A DNA stretch of 64,000 nucleotides from Helichrysum umbraculigerum (lineage: Eukaryota; Streptophyta; Magnoliopsida; Asterales; Asteraceae): the NCBI GenBank assembly GCA_949592205.1, contig CATIUR010000006.1:68010001-68074000 (forward strand). The letters are read 5' to 3'. Shown piece by piece: positions 25,657-36,535 of the stretch. The position numbers were made by a program, and so were the translations under genes. The notes beneath the pieces are model-generated. The model did not search any database. It had not been told where the DNA came from and was given only the letters and a program-made list of their open reading frames with translations. The number at the start of each line of letters is the position of its first letter. The first letter of the stretch is position 1.

Positions 25657-27585
25657 GAATTGTATGTATATATCATAACAAGTGTGGGCCACCGACAATA
25701 GACTTCACATCAAAAGGTTGGTTGGTAAAAATTATTTTTGGGTTTTTTGGGAAAATCCTTACGAATATATAGTTTGAGACTTTGAGTAGTAAAATTATGA
25801 AGAATTTGAGGGTTAGGTTTTTATTCATGAATTTTGATAGTCGATTTCTATAATGAATTATGAGACGATAGATTGATTCCGTTTTAAATACTACCGGTTG
25901 AGTTCGATATTTTTATTCGTGACTGTATTTTTTAATATTACATGCGATAAAAGCAGGTCGGATTATGAGATTGTCGATGTCAATTATGCAAATAATGAAA
26001 ATAGATGTAATTTCTTTTCTTTTTAAATATAATTGGTTTTAACAACACTTATTGTTCATATATTGTATGGATAACACATTTTTGATTTTATCTTGTGTCT
26101 TTTGTTGTAACTTGTAACATAACTGCATTCATCATTTACGTTGACATAATAGAGGAATCATTTACGCAGGCATAATAAAAGAGAGTTTGATGATAATTCA
26201 AATTTTTTTAAAAAAAAAAGGAAGCTAAATATGATTTATAGAAAAATTGTATCTTTAGCGTATGTAATTATAATTAAACTGTTAGAAAAATTATGATTAT
26301 GCTCGTGGGGTAGTTGAATATTGTGCAAGTAAAAAATTATTGGCAATAGGCCCATCACATGAATGACACTTACAATGACACATAAATATATAGGTTCACG
26401 ACATTATAAACAGCTTATACATATCAAACATAACTTGTTTATTTTTAAATCTACATGTATTGTATGTATAATTATCAAAAGTCGTTTTAATCTTCTCCCA
26501 ACATGCATTGTAGATACACAAAAGTACCAATCAAGTGGGAGCAGAAATATTATTATGGTCACTAATAATTAATAAACACATACTTGAGCTTAAATCGTGT
26601 TTCAAGTAATTAAAGATTGATGGAAAAACAAGACGACAGTGAATTAACAAAAAAGGTAGTTCTTGTCGAAGCGCGTTACTAATTTTTTTAATGGGCATCT
26701 TTCGTTTGGTTGGCTTCTTTATGTAATATATTGGCTCATCTAGTATCTTGCTTGAAGTTTTTATGATTCATAGTTAATAAAATTTATATCTTTATCTCCT
26801 CGGGGAAAAAATAAGTCTTAATTTGTCTAAAATAGGTATTTATAATGGAGAAATAGTTAACTTCCATTAATGGAGCTTTCAATATCTCAATATCAATCCG
26901 TTTTCTTTATCTTACAATTTCATTATAGCTCAAGATCTTTTAATATTTGGGATTTTCACGAAGATATCTTCAAATTAGTATTTACCATCTTTATAATGTG
27001 ACCATTTCATCATACAATTATTGTTTGATTCACTTTTTACAATGTTTTTTTAAAAGATATAAAGACAAAGTAAATATGTCAAATATGTTAAGTGGTTTGT
27101 CGCACTCATTATAACAAATTAATTAAATTAAATAAGTACTATTCACAAATTAGTTGTTTGAAAGCATCACCTTAACGGCTACTTATAACACATTGAAACT
27201 TCAAATACCTTTTTTCTCATGCAACACCTACTCTTGTTTAAGATAAAAATAATAAGAATTTCCATTTAATTTGGCTACATGTTAACAAACATATATTCTT
27301 TGTTTTCATTCATTAATTAACAAAAAATTATAGATTGTGTGGTACCATTTTAACTCCCAGAATAACACCAAATCACTCCCCAAAATCGTATTCAGTGTTT
27401 TTTTTCCGGTGTTTCAAAAACATTGAAAATTAAGTCACGGTACGACTCCTCATGCTCTTATGACGTACGTAAAATTAAGTTAATGAAAATATGGATCGAT
27501 TTAAGTAATTCCAATTAATTGCAAGAACATCAACTAAACTTGTATTATGTCAAATAAAAAGTCGAGTTATTATTAAACATAAGCA
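25657..27585. other. AT-rich intergenic region
   Basis: I see no gene, RNA or bounded transposon. Open frames here, such as 26363-26572, are short and lack conserved features. Confidence 0.4.
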
Positions 27586-27594
27586 ATAAATTTG

Positions 27595-27725
27595 GGGTGG
27601 TGATAAATCCACCTCCATTTTTGATAAATCCATCATTAACATGCAGTATTTACTTGTACAATATAACCCTGTAATGCACATCTATGAAGGATCTATCAAA
27701 ATTGGTGGTGGCAATATCATCTCCC
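27595..27725. mobile_element. Small MITE with 9-bp TSD (MULE-type), 131 bp
   Basis: A perfect 9-bp direct repeat ATAAATTTG (27586-27594 and 27726-27734) flanks imperfect inverted ends: GGGTGGTGATAAATCCACC and, from the right, GGGAGATGATATTGCCACC. The inverted similarity continues inward through TTTTGATA(A/G)ATCC. There is no coding capacity. Confidence 0.75.
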
Positions 27726-27734
27726 ATAAATTTG

Positions 27735-30146
27735 TGTAACATGTGTTGGAGGTATTTTGGACAGCTATGTTAGCATATAATTTCATGGTGATGATAATGG
27801 GCGGCTAATAAATTGTTTTTATGACCTCATTTCTTAACTATAACTATAATAATTAATAATAATAATTGTGATATCATAGTTCCCTGATAGATTAATTATT
27901 AATTGGATCGTTAATTAACGCATTCAACCCAAGATGATAATAATAATTAGTGTTGTTTCCTAGTAATGTGATCATACCATTATATAATCGTGTTATTTAT
28001 GTGTTATAATTATGGCCATTTGCTCTAAAGTCTAAAAAAATAAATATATGCATTAATCACCATACTTGCAAATAAGTGGTTTTTTATCTTGCCATTTATC
28101 ATGCCCAGAATATGTATGATCAGTATAAATTAAACTTATATTACTATGAACTTTGTTTGTGAATTAAAAATATTAAATAAATGATGAGGGATATATGTCA
28201 ATTATTATTAATTTATTTATAAAATAATAAAGAAATGACCGAACAAATTATTGTGAGTTCTAATAATTATGTTGTGGAGATCACATGGCACGTGAAAATA
28301 GTAAGACATCCTTGGCTTTTTTCTTCTCTTTTGTCTACTTCGCTTGTTTTTCAAACATAGCGCAATGTAAGTTGCAATAATTATTTTATTAAAAAAATTA
28401 ATATAAAATATACCTTGTATTGAATATGGTTAAGTAACATATGTATAAAACAAAAATTAAGTGTAGCTAGGTCACATTTTGCCTTTCTTAATTAAACAAT
28501 ATTGATAATGATAATATTAATAAAAATTAATTAATTTCGTTATAGTGGTGTAAGTTTTACCAAAATATATGCATGGAGGCCTAGCTAGTTATCACAAGTT
28601 CACATTAATTAATCTGTTGTTCATGAAATCATGTTACCTAACTAGAATACTAGATGTATACTGATGCTTGAAAAAAAAAATCGTCACTTCCGTAATCCGG
28701 TCCAAAAACAATCGACTTTCATTTTTGAAAGGTTCAACTTGGTCATCAAGTTCGATTCTGAAGTTTAACTTCTTCGAAATAATAATCCGATCTTGATTAA
28801 TCCAAATGGCGTAGGGTAAGTCGTATGGGGTTAAAAATTAACTGTAAGTATTGTTGTCAAAAACTGTCAAGTTATGTTGTGAAATATCTGATCATTATTT
28901 GACTTGTAAGGTAAGTTTATTGTATATATGACTTAGATTAAACAAAATAATAGGGTATATATCAACGAGGATGGATGAAAAGTAGGAAGTTTGGACTTGA
29001 GAATGTGGATATAGTACGGATCGTCATACTTAAGTTTGTACTTGACACTCCTTGTTAGCTATCTATTACTCAAACGAACTTGTTTTTATCAAAACCGTAC
29101 TAGATAAAATGCACCTACAAAACAAGTTAGTGAAGCAAACTAACGAATAGTTCATTTGATCTCCACATATTAGTGTATTTCAATGTCATTGACTGGTATC
29201 TTCAAGTTATAAGGTTAAAAGTGTCTTGATAAACAACTCCTTAGCTAGCTTCTAATATACTCACTCATCTAGAAATCATGAAAAATAACTTTGGTATACT
29301 CGATTCGGTCACTTTCGATACATTTAATTAAGTGGAGCAATATATGCATCAATATTCCCCTTCTAAAAGCTTTGCTTAATTTTGATGCGACAATGGTCAT
29401 TTTATTAATGGTCGATGTGGTTTTCGCCTCAACTGGTACGAAAAGCTCAACCCTCGATTTTGGCCATCAACATCATAGATTTGTGTGTGTGTGTAATTTA
29501 TGGTGCTTCAAATGTCAGTTCACTTCGATTTTTGATGAGATTTGTGTGCATAAGAGTAGATTTTATATTTTGATGTGTTGAACTTAAAGTTCATATTTCG
29601 ATGTATTATCAGTTTTAGTAATTCTAGGATCCAATGATCCTTAATTTGAAGAATACAAAATGAGGTTCGAAGAAGGGGAAACGAATGGGAGTTTACAAGT
29701 AGGGATCACATATTGGATACTTTCGATTATATTTCGACTTTGGAAGGGTCATACTTGATGTGCTTGATTCAAACATTAGAGTGTCACTAGTTTCAATGTC
29801 TATATTTGACATGTCGGTAATCTTGTTGGGTTGTCATTTTTTATTTTATTAAAACATTAAAACAATAAAGTTAAAAGGTAAAGAGTTTTAACAATACTAT
29901 TACTAATTACTACTCCAATATTTATAAAATGAATAAAACACTCTACTACCATGTGGTAAAAAGTTACAAACCAAGTAACTACTATGTTAAAAAGTACACA
30001 TCGACTATATTGTCGTACAAACCGTTACATACATGTTTTTATTAGAAAAGGTTTTAACTATGTTGGATTGCGACACTAGTGACGATAATAATAGTGTAAA
30101 CTAATGAAATGAAAACGGAAGCGTTTATTTAGACTATCGAGAATGT
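27735..30146. other. AT-rich intergenic region around the candidate small exon
   Basis: Apart from the exon-like stretch at 28285-28366 I see no supported gene. The open frame 29291-29581 has no recognisable domain. Confidence 0.35.
28285..28366 (+). CDS. Candidate first exon of a small secreted peptide gene
   Basis: ATG at 28285 opens a 27-residue signal-peptide-like stretch (MARENSKTSLAFFFSFVYFA then CFSNIAQ), which ends exactly at a strong donor GTAAGT (28367). A TATA box TATAAAA at 28218-28224 is correctly spaced. A possible acceptor at about 28560 (TTTACCAAAATATATGCATGG follows) would give only a short tail with one Cys, so the downstream exon is uncertain or lost. Secreted short peptides often have this architecture. 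It could also be chance or a decayed gene. Confidence 0.3.
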
Positions 30147-30154
30147 CTATATAT

Positions 30155-31128
30155 AAGGGTGTCACTCTTATCCGAATTCGAATAATCCATCCGATCCAAA
30201 TCCGATTGAGGTTAATTGGACAGGATTATTTGGATTACGGATTGCTTAATCGGATTACGGATTAGTTAAATGGATTACACGGATAGGATAATAGAACAAA
30301 ATAAATTATATGAATATATCCGAATAAGGAGTAAGTAATTAAATAATATCTTTTTATTATTTTATGTACGTATATATTGTATAAAAATAATTATAAATTA
30401 AAGGAAAATGATTTGCATGCCTAGATTTATAGGACTAAATATAGACCTAAGGATGTGATTGGTATGTTTGAAAAATTGATTGGATGAGATTAAATTGAGA
30501 GAAATCAACCAATCAGGAAATTATGCATGCTTTTAGGTCTATGTAATTAGGCCTATTTAGCATTACTGTAAGTTAAATCTTAAATTATACTCTGTATCAT
30601 ATAGTCAAATACTATAATCAGGTATAAACTTACATTTTCAATTCTTATTATGTATGGTTCTTTGTGTATGAACTACAAACATAAAAAGAGTTACTACTTT
30701 TCAGGTTTTGAAGAATAAATGTTTGAACTTTGGATTTTGGAATGCTATGAATTTCAAGGAAAGAAGATTAAACAATTTTTGTTTGTTTTGGGACTCCTTT
30801 TTTGGATCATATTAGACTTGATGTTTAATTAATTTAAAGACCACGAATTTTGTTTTGGATTAAATTGTATGTTAGAATGTTAGAAGTTGAAATTGAAATT
30901 TGGATTTTGTAATACGATCTATTATTACATCTTATCTTTGTTTAGATAATTGACACACGCACAACTTGAGCTAAATATGATGAAACCAATTAATCCGAAC
31001 ACTTTTCGAATCTGTTCAATCCGTATCCGATTCCATTTCTTATATGGTTAGGATTACGGATTAACTTGTGATTGTCCAAAATTCAAACAATCCGATCCAA
31101 ATAATCCGAAATCCGAATAACACCCCTA
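30155..31128. mobile_element. hAT-type non-autonomous element (974 bp)
   Basis: The ends AAGGGTGTCACTCTTATCCG and, from the right, GGGGTGTTATTCGGATTTCGG are inverted and continue into repeated GGATTACGG/CCGATCCAAAT motifs at both ends. The flanks CTATATAT (30147-30154) and CTATATGT (31129-31136) match at 7 of 8 bases, fitting an aged hAT duplication. No intact ORF. Confidence 0.5.
30412..30568. repeat. Inner inverted-repeat MITE
   Basis: GCATGCCTAGATTTATAGG near the left and the inverted GCATGCTTTTAGG...AGGCCTATTTAGCATTA near the right form imperfect inverted ends of about 35 bases around GATTGG/CCAATC. It lies inside the element 30155-31128. TSD not resolved. Confidence 0.4.
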
Positions 31129-31175
31129 CTATATGTGTATGTACTACAATAGATAAAAAAGATATATTTTTGTTA

Positions 31176-34100
31176 GAGAAAATTACGTAAATCATCCTTA
31201 TAGTTTGCTTCAAATTTCACTCGTAGTCCATTAATTAATTTAATTACACTGATCATCTGTGACACCCGTCAAATTAGGACTAGTGATTAGTACCTAATCA
31301 ACTGTTAATACATGTAATTAGTTTTGGTGTTAGGCTAATTAATGTATCAATCAATATATATATTGTTGAATATATACAAGTATTATGCGATTTGATTAAA
31401 TCGTACACAATTTTAATCGAATGTAATTCGGTTCAATTAATGCGGACGTTGGTGAACAATTTTGTTAAATAATATATATAATATTATTTAATAACGCTAT
31501 TATACCCAAAATATTATTTTGATAATATTTCAATTTTATTTCGTATCGTACAACAGCGCGCAAACAGTTAAAATAAAGTTAAGATTTATTTTATAACGCA
31601 AATATTAAATACTTGATGAAATACACCAACAAAAATATCAAGCATCTATTCGTATTTTAAAATGTATATTTAGACACATAAAATAATTATTTAACGTTTA
31701 AACGACCGAGAAAACGAACACCGCACGGAGCGCGATTGCAGGAAATTAAATGGGTGAAGCCCACACCCGTGGACCCCACCTGAAAATCAGCCAAAAGGTG
31801 AGGGACATCACCCCCTCACCTCACTTTCCCTTTCCTCTCTCTATCTTTTCTCTCTTTTTTCTCTCAAATCACCAAACCACCACAACCTCACAAAATCATC
31901 AAATAACACCACGAAACGCACTCGGATCATCTCGGCGCTTTGGAGAAAAACGACCACGACAACACGATCTATCATCCTATCTTTTCGGATTTTTCATCCG
32001 ACACTTTGTAAGTTTCCGACAAAATCTCGAAACCTTTCATTTTTGATTATTTTCAACATATTATTGTTTATCTAAGCTTAAAATGTCCAAATATGGGTTG
32101 GGTAAAAGATTTGGACCGAACGGAAACCGAAAAACTCGTTTTCGACACATTTTCTGGCCATCAGACCGTAACGTCGCTTTTGGACCCAGATTTATGCGAC
32201 GTCAGCTTCAACGTCACAAAATCCCTCGTGACGTCGCATGGTGCGACGTCAGTCACAAAGTCGCATTAAATTGCGACGTCGCATATAGCGACATCAGCCT
32301 TAACGTCGCTAATACCTCACAACGTCGCACTTAGCGACGCAAGCCCTTACGTCGCAGAAATCAACAAACCCGCTACCAGGGGCGCTGCCCCCGGACCCCC
32401 GTACTTAGATTCCGTAAGCATATTTCTCACCAAGTGTTTAACTTGCACAATTTCAAATACTCGTGTGATACGACTTCTAAAACACATTGAAACATACTAT
32501 TCAAGTATAACGTTTCGAGACCAAAATTATAATGATGGGATTACTATTACAAACCGTCACCAACGGGCCGTTCATGTTTTCAAAACGCAAACAAACAAAC
32601 AATCAAACCAAATGTAATTTGGACATTCTAGTTGGACAGACAACTACAAGGTAGTCTTGATAGATACCTACTCACATTTATAACCATCGCGTGTCGTGGA
32701 CACCCTCAGGTTACAAGTCTTTGGACTTCATTACTCGGCTAATCAATCAAAGTTTATTAAGTTAAACTCGCTAGACTCAGGTGAGTCTCATAGCCCCTCT
32801 TTTTACTGTTTTACTCAGGGGTGTGATACAATGCTTATTTTTAACATGTGAACGCAAGTACAACTTTTTATATACTACATGAGTTTTACACACTAATCAT
32901 TTAAAGTTCTCCGTCGGCATAGTTGATACGTTGTAGCGTGAATATTAGTATATGGTACCATATAGGATTGACCCTCCTCGTCCGGGTTAGCAAGCACTAA
33001 TCGGGTAAACGGACGTACTAATATTTGGGAAGACGAGTGTTGATTAGGCACTCGTGGAGGCAAAAACGCTCAGGCTGTGATCCTGACCCACGAGTTAAGC
33101 TCAACTATGTACTCATCACTCATGGCTGTATACACTTACATCATCAATTGCTGGATACAATTCAATTACTTAAATCTTGCGGTTCATACGATATTATCTG
33201 ATTTCAAACCTGTGAGCTCACCAGCTTTTAGCTGACCCATTTAGCATGTATCGCAGGTACTCAGCAGTAGATTGGACTGCCTCAGAAATTCTATAGCTCG
33301 AGTCAGCATGCAGACATTAGAGATTTTCTTGCATTAGTATATTTTGTACAAGTACTTATGTACTGAAATCTCTCATTTTATCGAACATGAGCTATGTACA
33401 GCTTCAAATGTTGTAAACATTTCTTATATTAATATATTTTGTTAAAACGACGCATATAGAGTCGTTTACTATACATCTTTGTGCTTTGATTATTGATTAG
33501 TAACACCCAAAGTATGCTTCCGCTAAACAGTAAATTTGGGGGTGTTACATCATCCTTTATTTTAAAACTTGTTACGTTAATAGTCATTTACACAAACGAT
33601 TGTTAACTCTCCGTTAAAAAGGACCGCGTGTGTAAAAGTTTTTATTCTTTTAATTTTTTTGAGTAAAATATAAATTATTAAATCTAACATATATATAGAT
33701 TCATTATTAGGTGCACGTAACATTATTTTCATTTTCTCATTTTATTCATCATCAAATTTGGTCATATACTTCTCTAAAACATCAAATTTTATATTCTACT
33801 ACCCAGATTAACCATCATCTTTCTCCACGCCTAATTAGTTCTCACTTTTCAATGATGTTTGACTTTGAAGCTAGGGTCATCAAAGTGGATGCTAAAGAGA
33901 AGAGATAGCGGCCACCAAAGTCATGACGAGATGAATAATGACGGAGGGTCCTTAATGGTGAAAGACGGTTGTGGACTATAAAATCTAACGTTTCAATGCA
34001 AAAGATGAACAATTTGATAATGAACTTGCTAATTGATATGTGAAAGATGAAAATGTTATTTGTACTAATAATGTATCTATATTAGATTTTATAATTTATA

Positions 34101-34286
34101 TTTACTCAAAAAATTTAAAAGAATAAAAAAAACTACACACATAGTCCTTTTTAACGGAGACTTAACAATCGTTAGTGTAAAGGACTATTGACGTAACAAG
34201 TTTCAATAGAAAAGATAATCTATGTAATTAAATTAATTAAAGGACTACGAGTGAAATTTGAGCAAAATCGTTTATGTAATTTTCTC
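31176..34286. mobile_element. MULE-type element interrupted by a solo LTR
   Basis: A perfect 9-bp TSD TTTTTGTTA (31167-31175 and 34287-34295) bounds inverted ends starting GAGAAAATTAC. The TIRs are at least 170 bases long. The right arm (about 34095-34286) pairs with a left arm that is split: its outer part is 31176-31257 and its inner part resumes at 33550. Removing the solo LTR and one TSD copy leaves about 814 bp. There is no transposase. Confidence 0.88.
31258..33549 (+). mobile_element. Solo LTR of a Ty3/gypsy element (2292 bp)
   Basis: Starts TGTGACACCCGTCAAATTAG, ends GGGGGTGTTACA, and is flanked by a perfect 5-bp TSD TCATC (31253-31257 and 33550-33554). It is clearly homologous over its whole length to the LTRs at 43271-45549 and 51085-53339: shared start, the TTTGGACC...AACGGAAACCG block, CGTCGCA-rich middle, and end. 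It is visibly diverged from them. It arose by recombination between the two LTRs of a full element. A CpG-rich array of GACGTCGCA-type motifs covers 32170-32350. Confidence 0.93.
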
Positions 34287-34295
34287 TTTTTGTTA

Positions 34296-34805
34296 TAAAC
34301 GTATCGATTCTATTTACATTATCAAATCTATTTTGAGTAGTGACATACAAGCCTAAGATATCAATTTAATCATCATTAGCTTAATTTATTGTTACACATA
34401 TTTTTTACTCATTTTCATAGAAAAGGGATAATTACAACAAATAAAATTGATTCATACACTACAATGATTAAAACTTACGTAACAAAACATAATTTTATTG
34501 TGTGAATTATTTTATTCAGTGTATTTATCACCTCCCATCCTCATTTTTATCCTCGATTTTTACAAATGTATATTAAATATATTTTTAAATATATTTTTAT
34601 GTCTATTAAATATATTTTACACCATACACTAATATAATTTTTCTTCTTCATCTTCATAATATTCATATTATTTAATAATGTGATGACATATGTCACTCCC
34701 TCATTCCATTTTCTGATCTTGTTTCTAAATTTTCCAATCTTATTATTATGACAATAATTATAATTATACTTATAATTAATTATAATAATAATTTCTAGTG
34801 CTATA
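34296..34805. other. AT-rich spacer
   Basis: Nothing recognisable between the MULE and the small Helitron. Confidence 0.4.
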
Positions 34806-35179
34806 TCTATAACCCGTTATAAAAGGTTTACCCCATTGGCTTAATGTTTAGAAAAAGAGATATCGAAAATTACTTATTTACCCTTGTTTAATAACCCTCT
34901 TATTTTTAGTAACTTTAAAATTTCAACATTTCTATGGTTAGATTTTTTTTTAGGAAGCTGAATAAATGCTATTATTAGTTTATTACACTATAAAACATTT
35001 TGATATTTCATCTATTCGTTGAATTTAAAGATTGGTCGACATTACCTCTTACAATGCACTCAAGGTAACTATCGGATCACATCGAAAACCGCATGGATAC
35101 CTTAAGATCGTTAAATCTTAATCGACAACAATCATTCTTTTTCATGTATCGCCGCCGCATTGCGCGGGCACTGTACTAG
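34806..35179 (+). mobile_element. Small Helitron-like element (374 bp)
   Basis: Begins TCTATAACCCGTTATAAAAG after an A and ends GCGGGCACTGTACTAG followed by T. A GC-rich imperfect hairpin (CCGCCGC ATT GCGCGGG) lies about 10 bases before the CTAG end. This repeats the layout seen at 12148-12919. It is probably a non-autonomous Helitron; the imperfect hairpin lowers confidence. Confidence 0.55.
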
Positions 35180-35226
35180 TAATAATTAATTAATAATTAA
35201 TAATTAATAATTAATAATAATTATTA
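35180..35226. repeat. AATT-rich simple repeat
   Basis: Tandem TAATTAATAAT units follow the Helitron end. Confidence 0.7.
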
Positions 35227-35449
35227 TAAGTTGATAAAAAATTGTATCGTTCCTAGATTGGATGGAGATATGATAACATAAAAGATAACGTACGAGCTCG
35301 CAAATATTTGGTACGTCGTCTCTCCGCTTTTATTTTCCATCCATACGCAACAGTCGCACACATCGATTGTACAGCCAAAACCCTAATTAAAAAAATAATA
35401 ATAAGGGCCATTTTATTTTCATCAATTCCCCAATTAAATACGCCCCCCT

Positions 35450-36535
35450 TTTACTTACCCTTCTTCTAGAACAAATCTGCATTTCCATATCCCCAAGGGT
35501 TTTTTCTACCTCAATTTTCTTTTCAACACCAACGATTTCAAAATCGTCTTTTTTGTTTTCATCGTTCTGTTTTTTGTTCTAAATTTTGTTATTTGCAGGG
35601 ACCTTAGCTTATAATTTTGGTTTCGTGTTGTTAATTTTGCAGTTTTCGATGTTGTAAGTTAATTATCCGCCTAATGGATTTCACTTTGTGCTGTTGAATT
35701 TAGGGTTTCATGTTTTATTACACTTCTACCGATTAAAGTTTCTGAACAGCTGCATACATCAAATTCCACCATTGTGAGTACTCTACTACAGTATGTTTTA
35801 TGGAAATTATTTATTATTGTATCATTATTATTATCGTCTAATCGTCTATATAATTTGTTAGATTGGGATGTTATGGATATTGGTATTATTGATATTGTTA
35901 GTTATGTATATGCTGACATGCATTTTTGGTACACTAGATTAATGTGAAAGTTTGATAATGGTCGACATCGACTAAGTTTTTTTTATGCTGACCAAAATTA
36001 TAGTATACATACTCTTTATAGTTTATACATTGCATAGCAATGTATACAACAATCCTTTTTTTTTTTTTGCTATTGTATGTATTGAACCAAAAAATGTTCT
36101 ATTGTATATGTAAAACTTTCAAGTATTACTATTGTATGTACCTTACCTTGTATAACATGTAAACTGATTATGTGGCACTTATCATAATGACATTGCATTG
36201 TATATGGCTCCTATCTCGTTCCATAATCCGATCACCTGCCTAAGAGGTCAGTAGTTGCATGAAATTACGAATTTTGGAAGTTTAATACATACAGAAGGAC
36301 TTCATTTGTTTATTACATACATGAGCAAAATGAGTTAAGTTTGTTACATTCTGATGTAATTTGCCCCAGTAAAGTCCATGAGTTCACTTATTTTTATTTG
36401 AATTTTGTCATGCAAGTGAACTATTTGGCACTACATTGTAATCGAAGAAACATGTAGTCTGACTAATTGTGGGACCGTATGAATAACTACCCAACTTCAT
36501 GTTTCATACCAGGGTTTAGGAACGACAGCAAAAAG
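35450..36535 (+). promoter_or_regulatory. ACINUS 5' UTR region with probable intron
   Basis: Pyrimidine-rich sequence typical of plant 5' UTRs begins near 35450. A donor near 35772 (CACCATTGTGAGTA) and an acceptor at 36512 (CATACCAG before GGTTTAGG) would remove a long intron just upstream of the ATG at 36536. Exact ends are inferred. Confidence 0.45.

Noticed and set aside
29291..29581. 96-aa plus-strand frame
   Set aside because: No conserved domain; composition is like the surrounding AT-rich spacer, with a GT run inside.
31750..32334. Two plus-strand frames of 98 and 83 aa
   Set aside because: They are inside the solo LTR and have no counterpart in the open frames of the related full-length LTRs.
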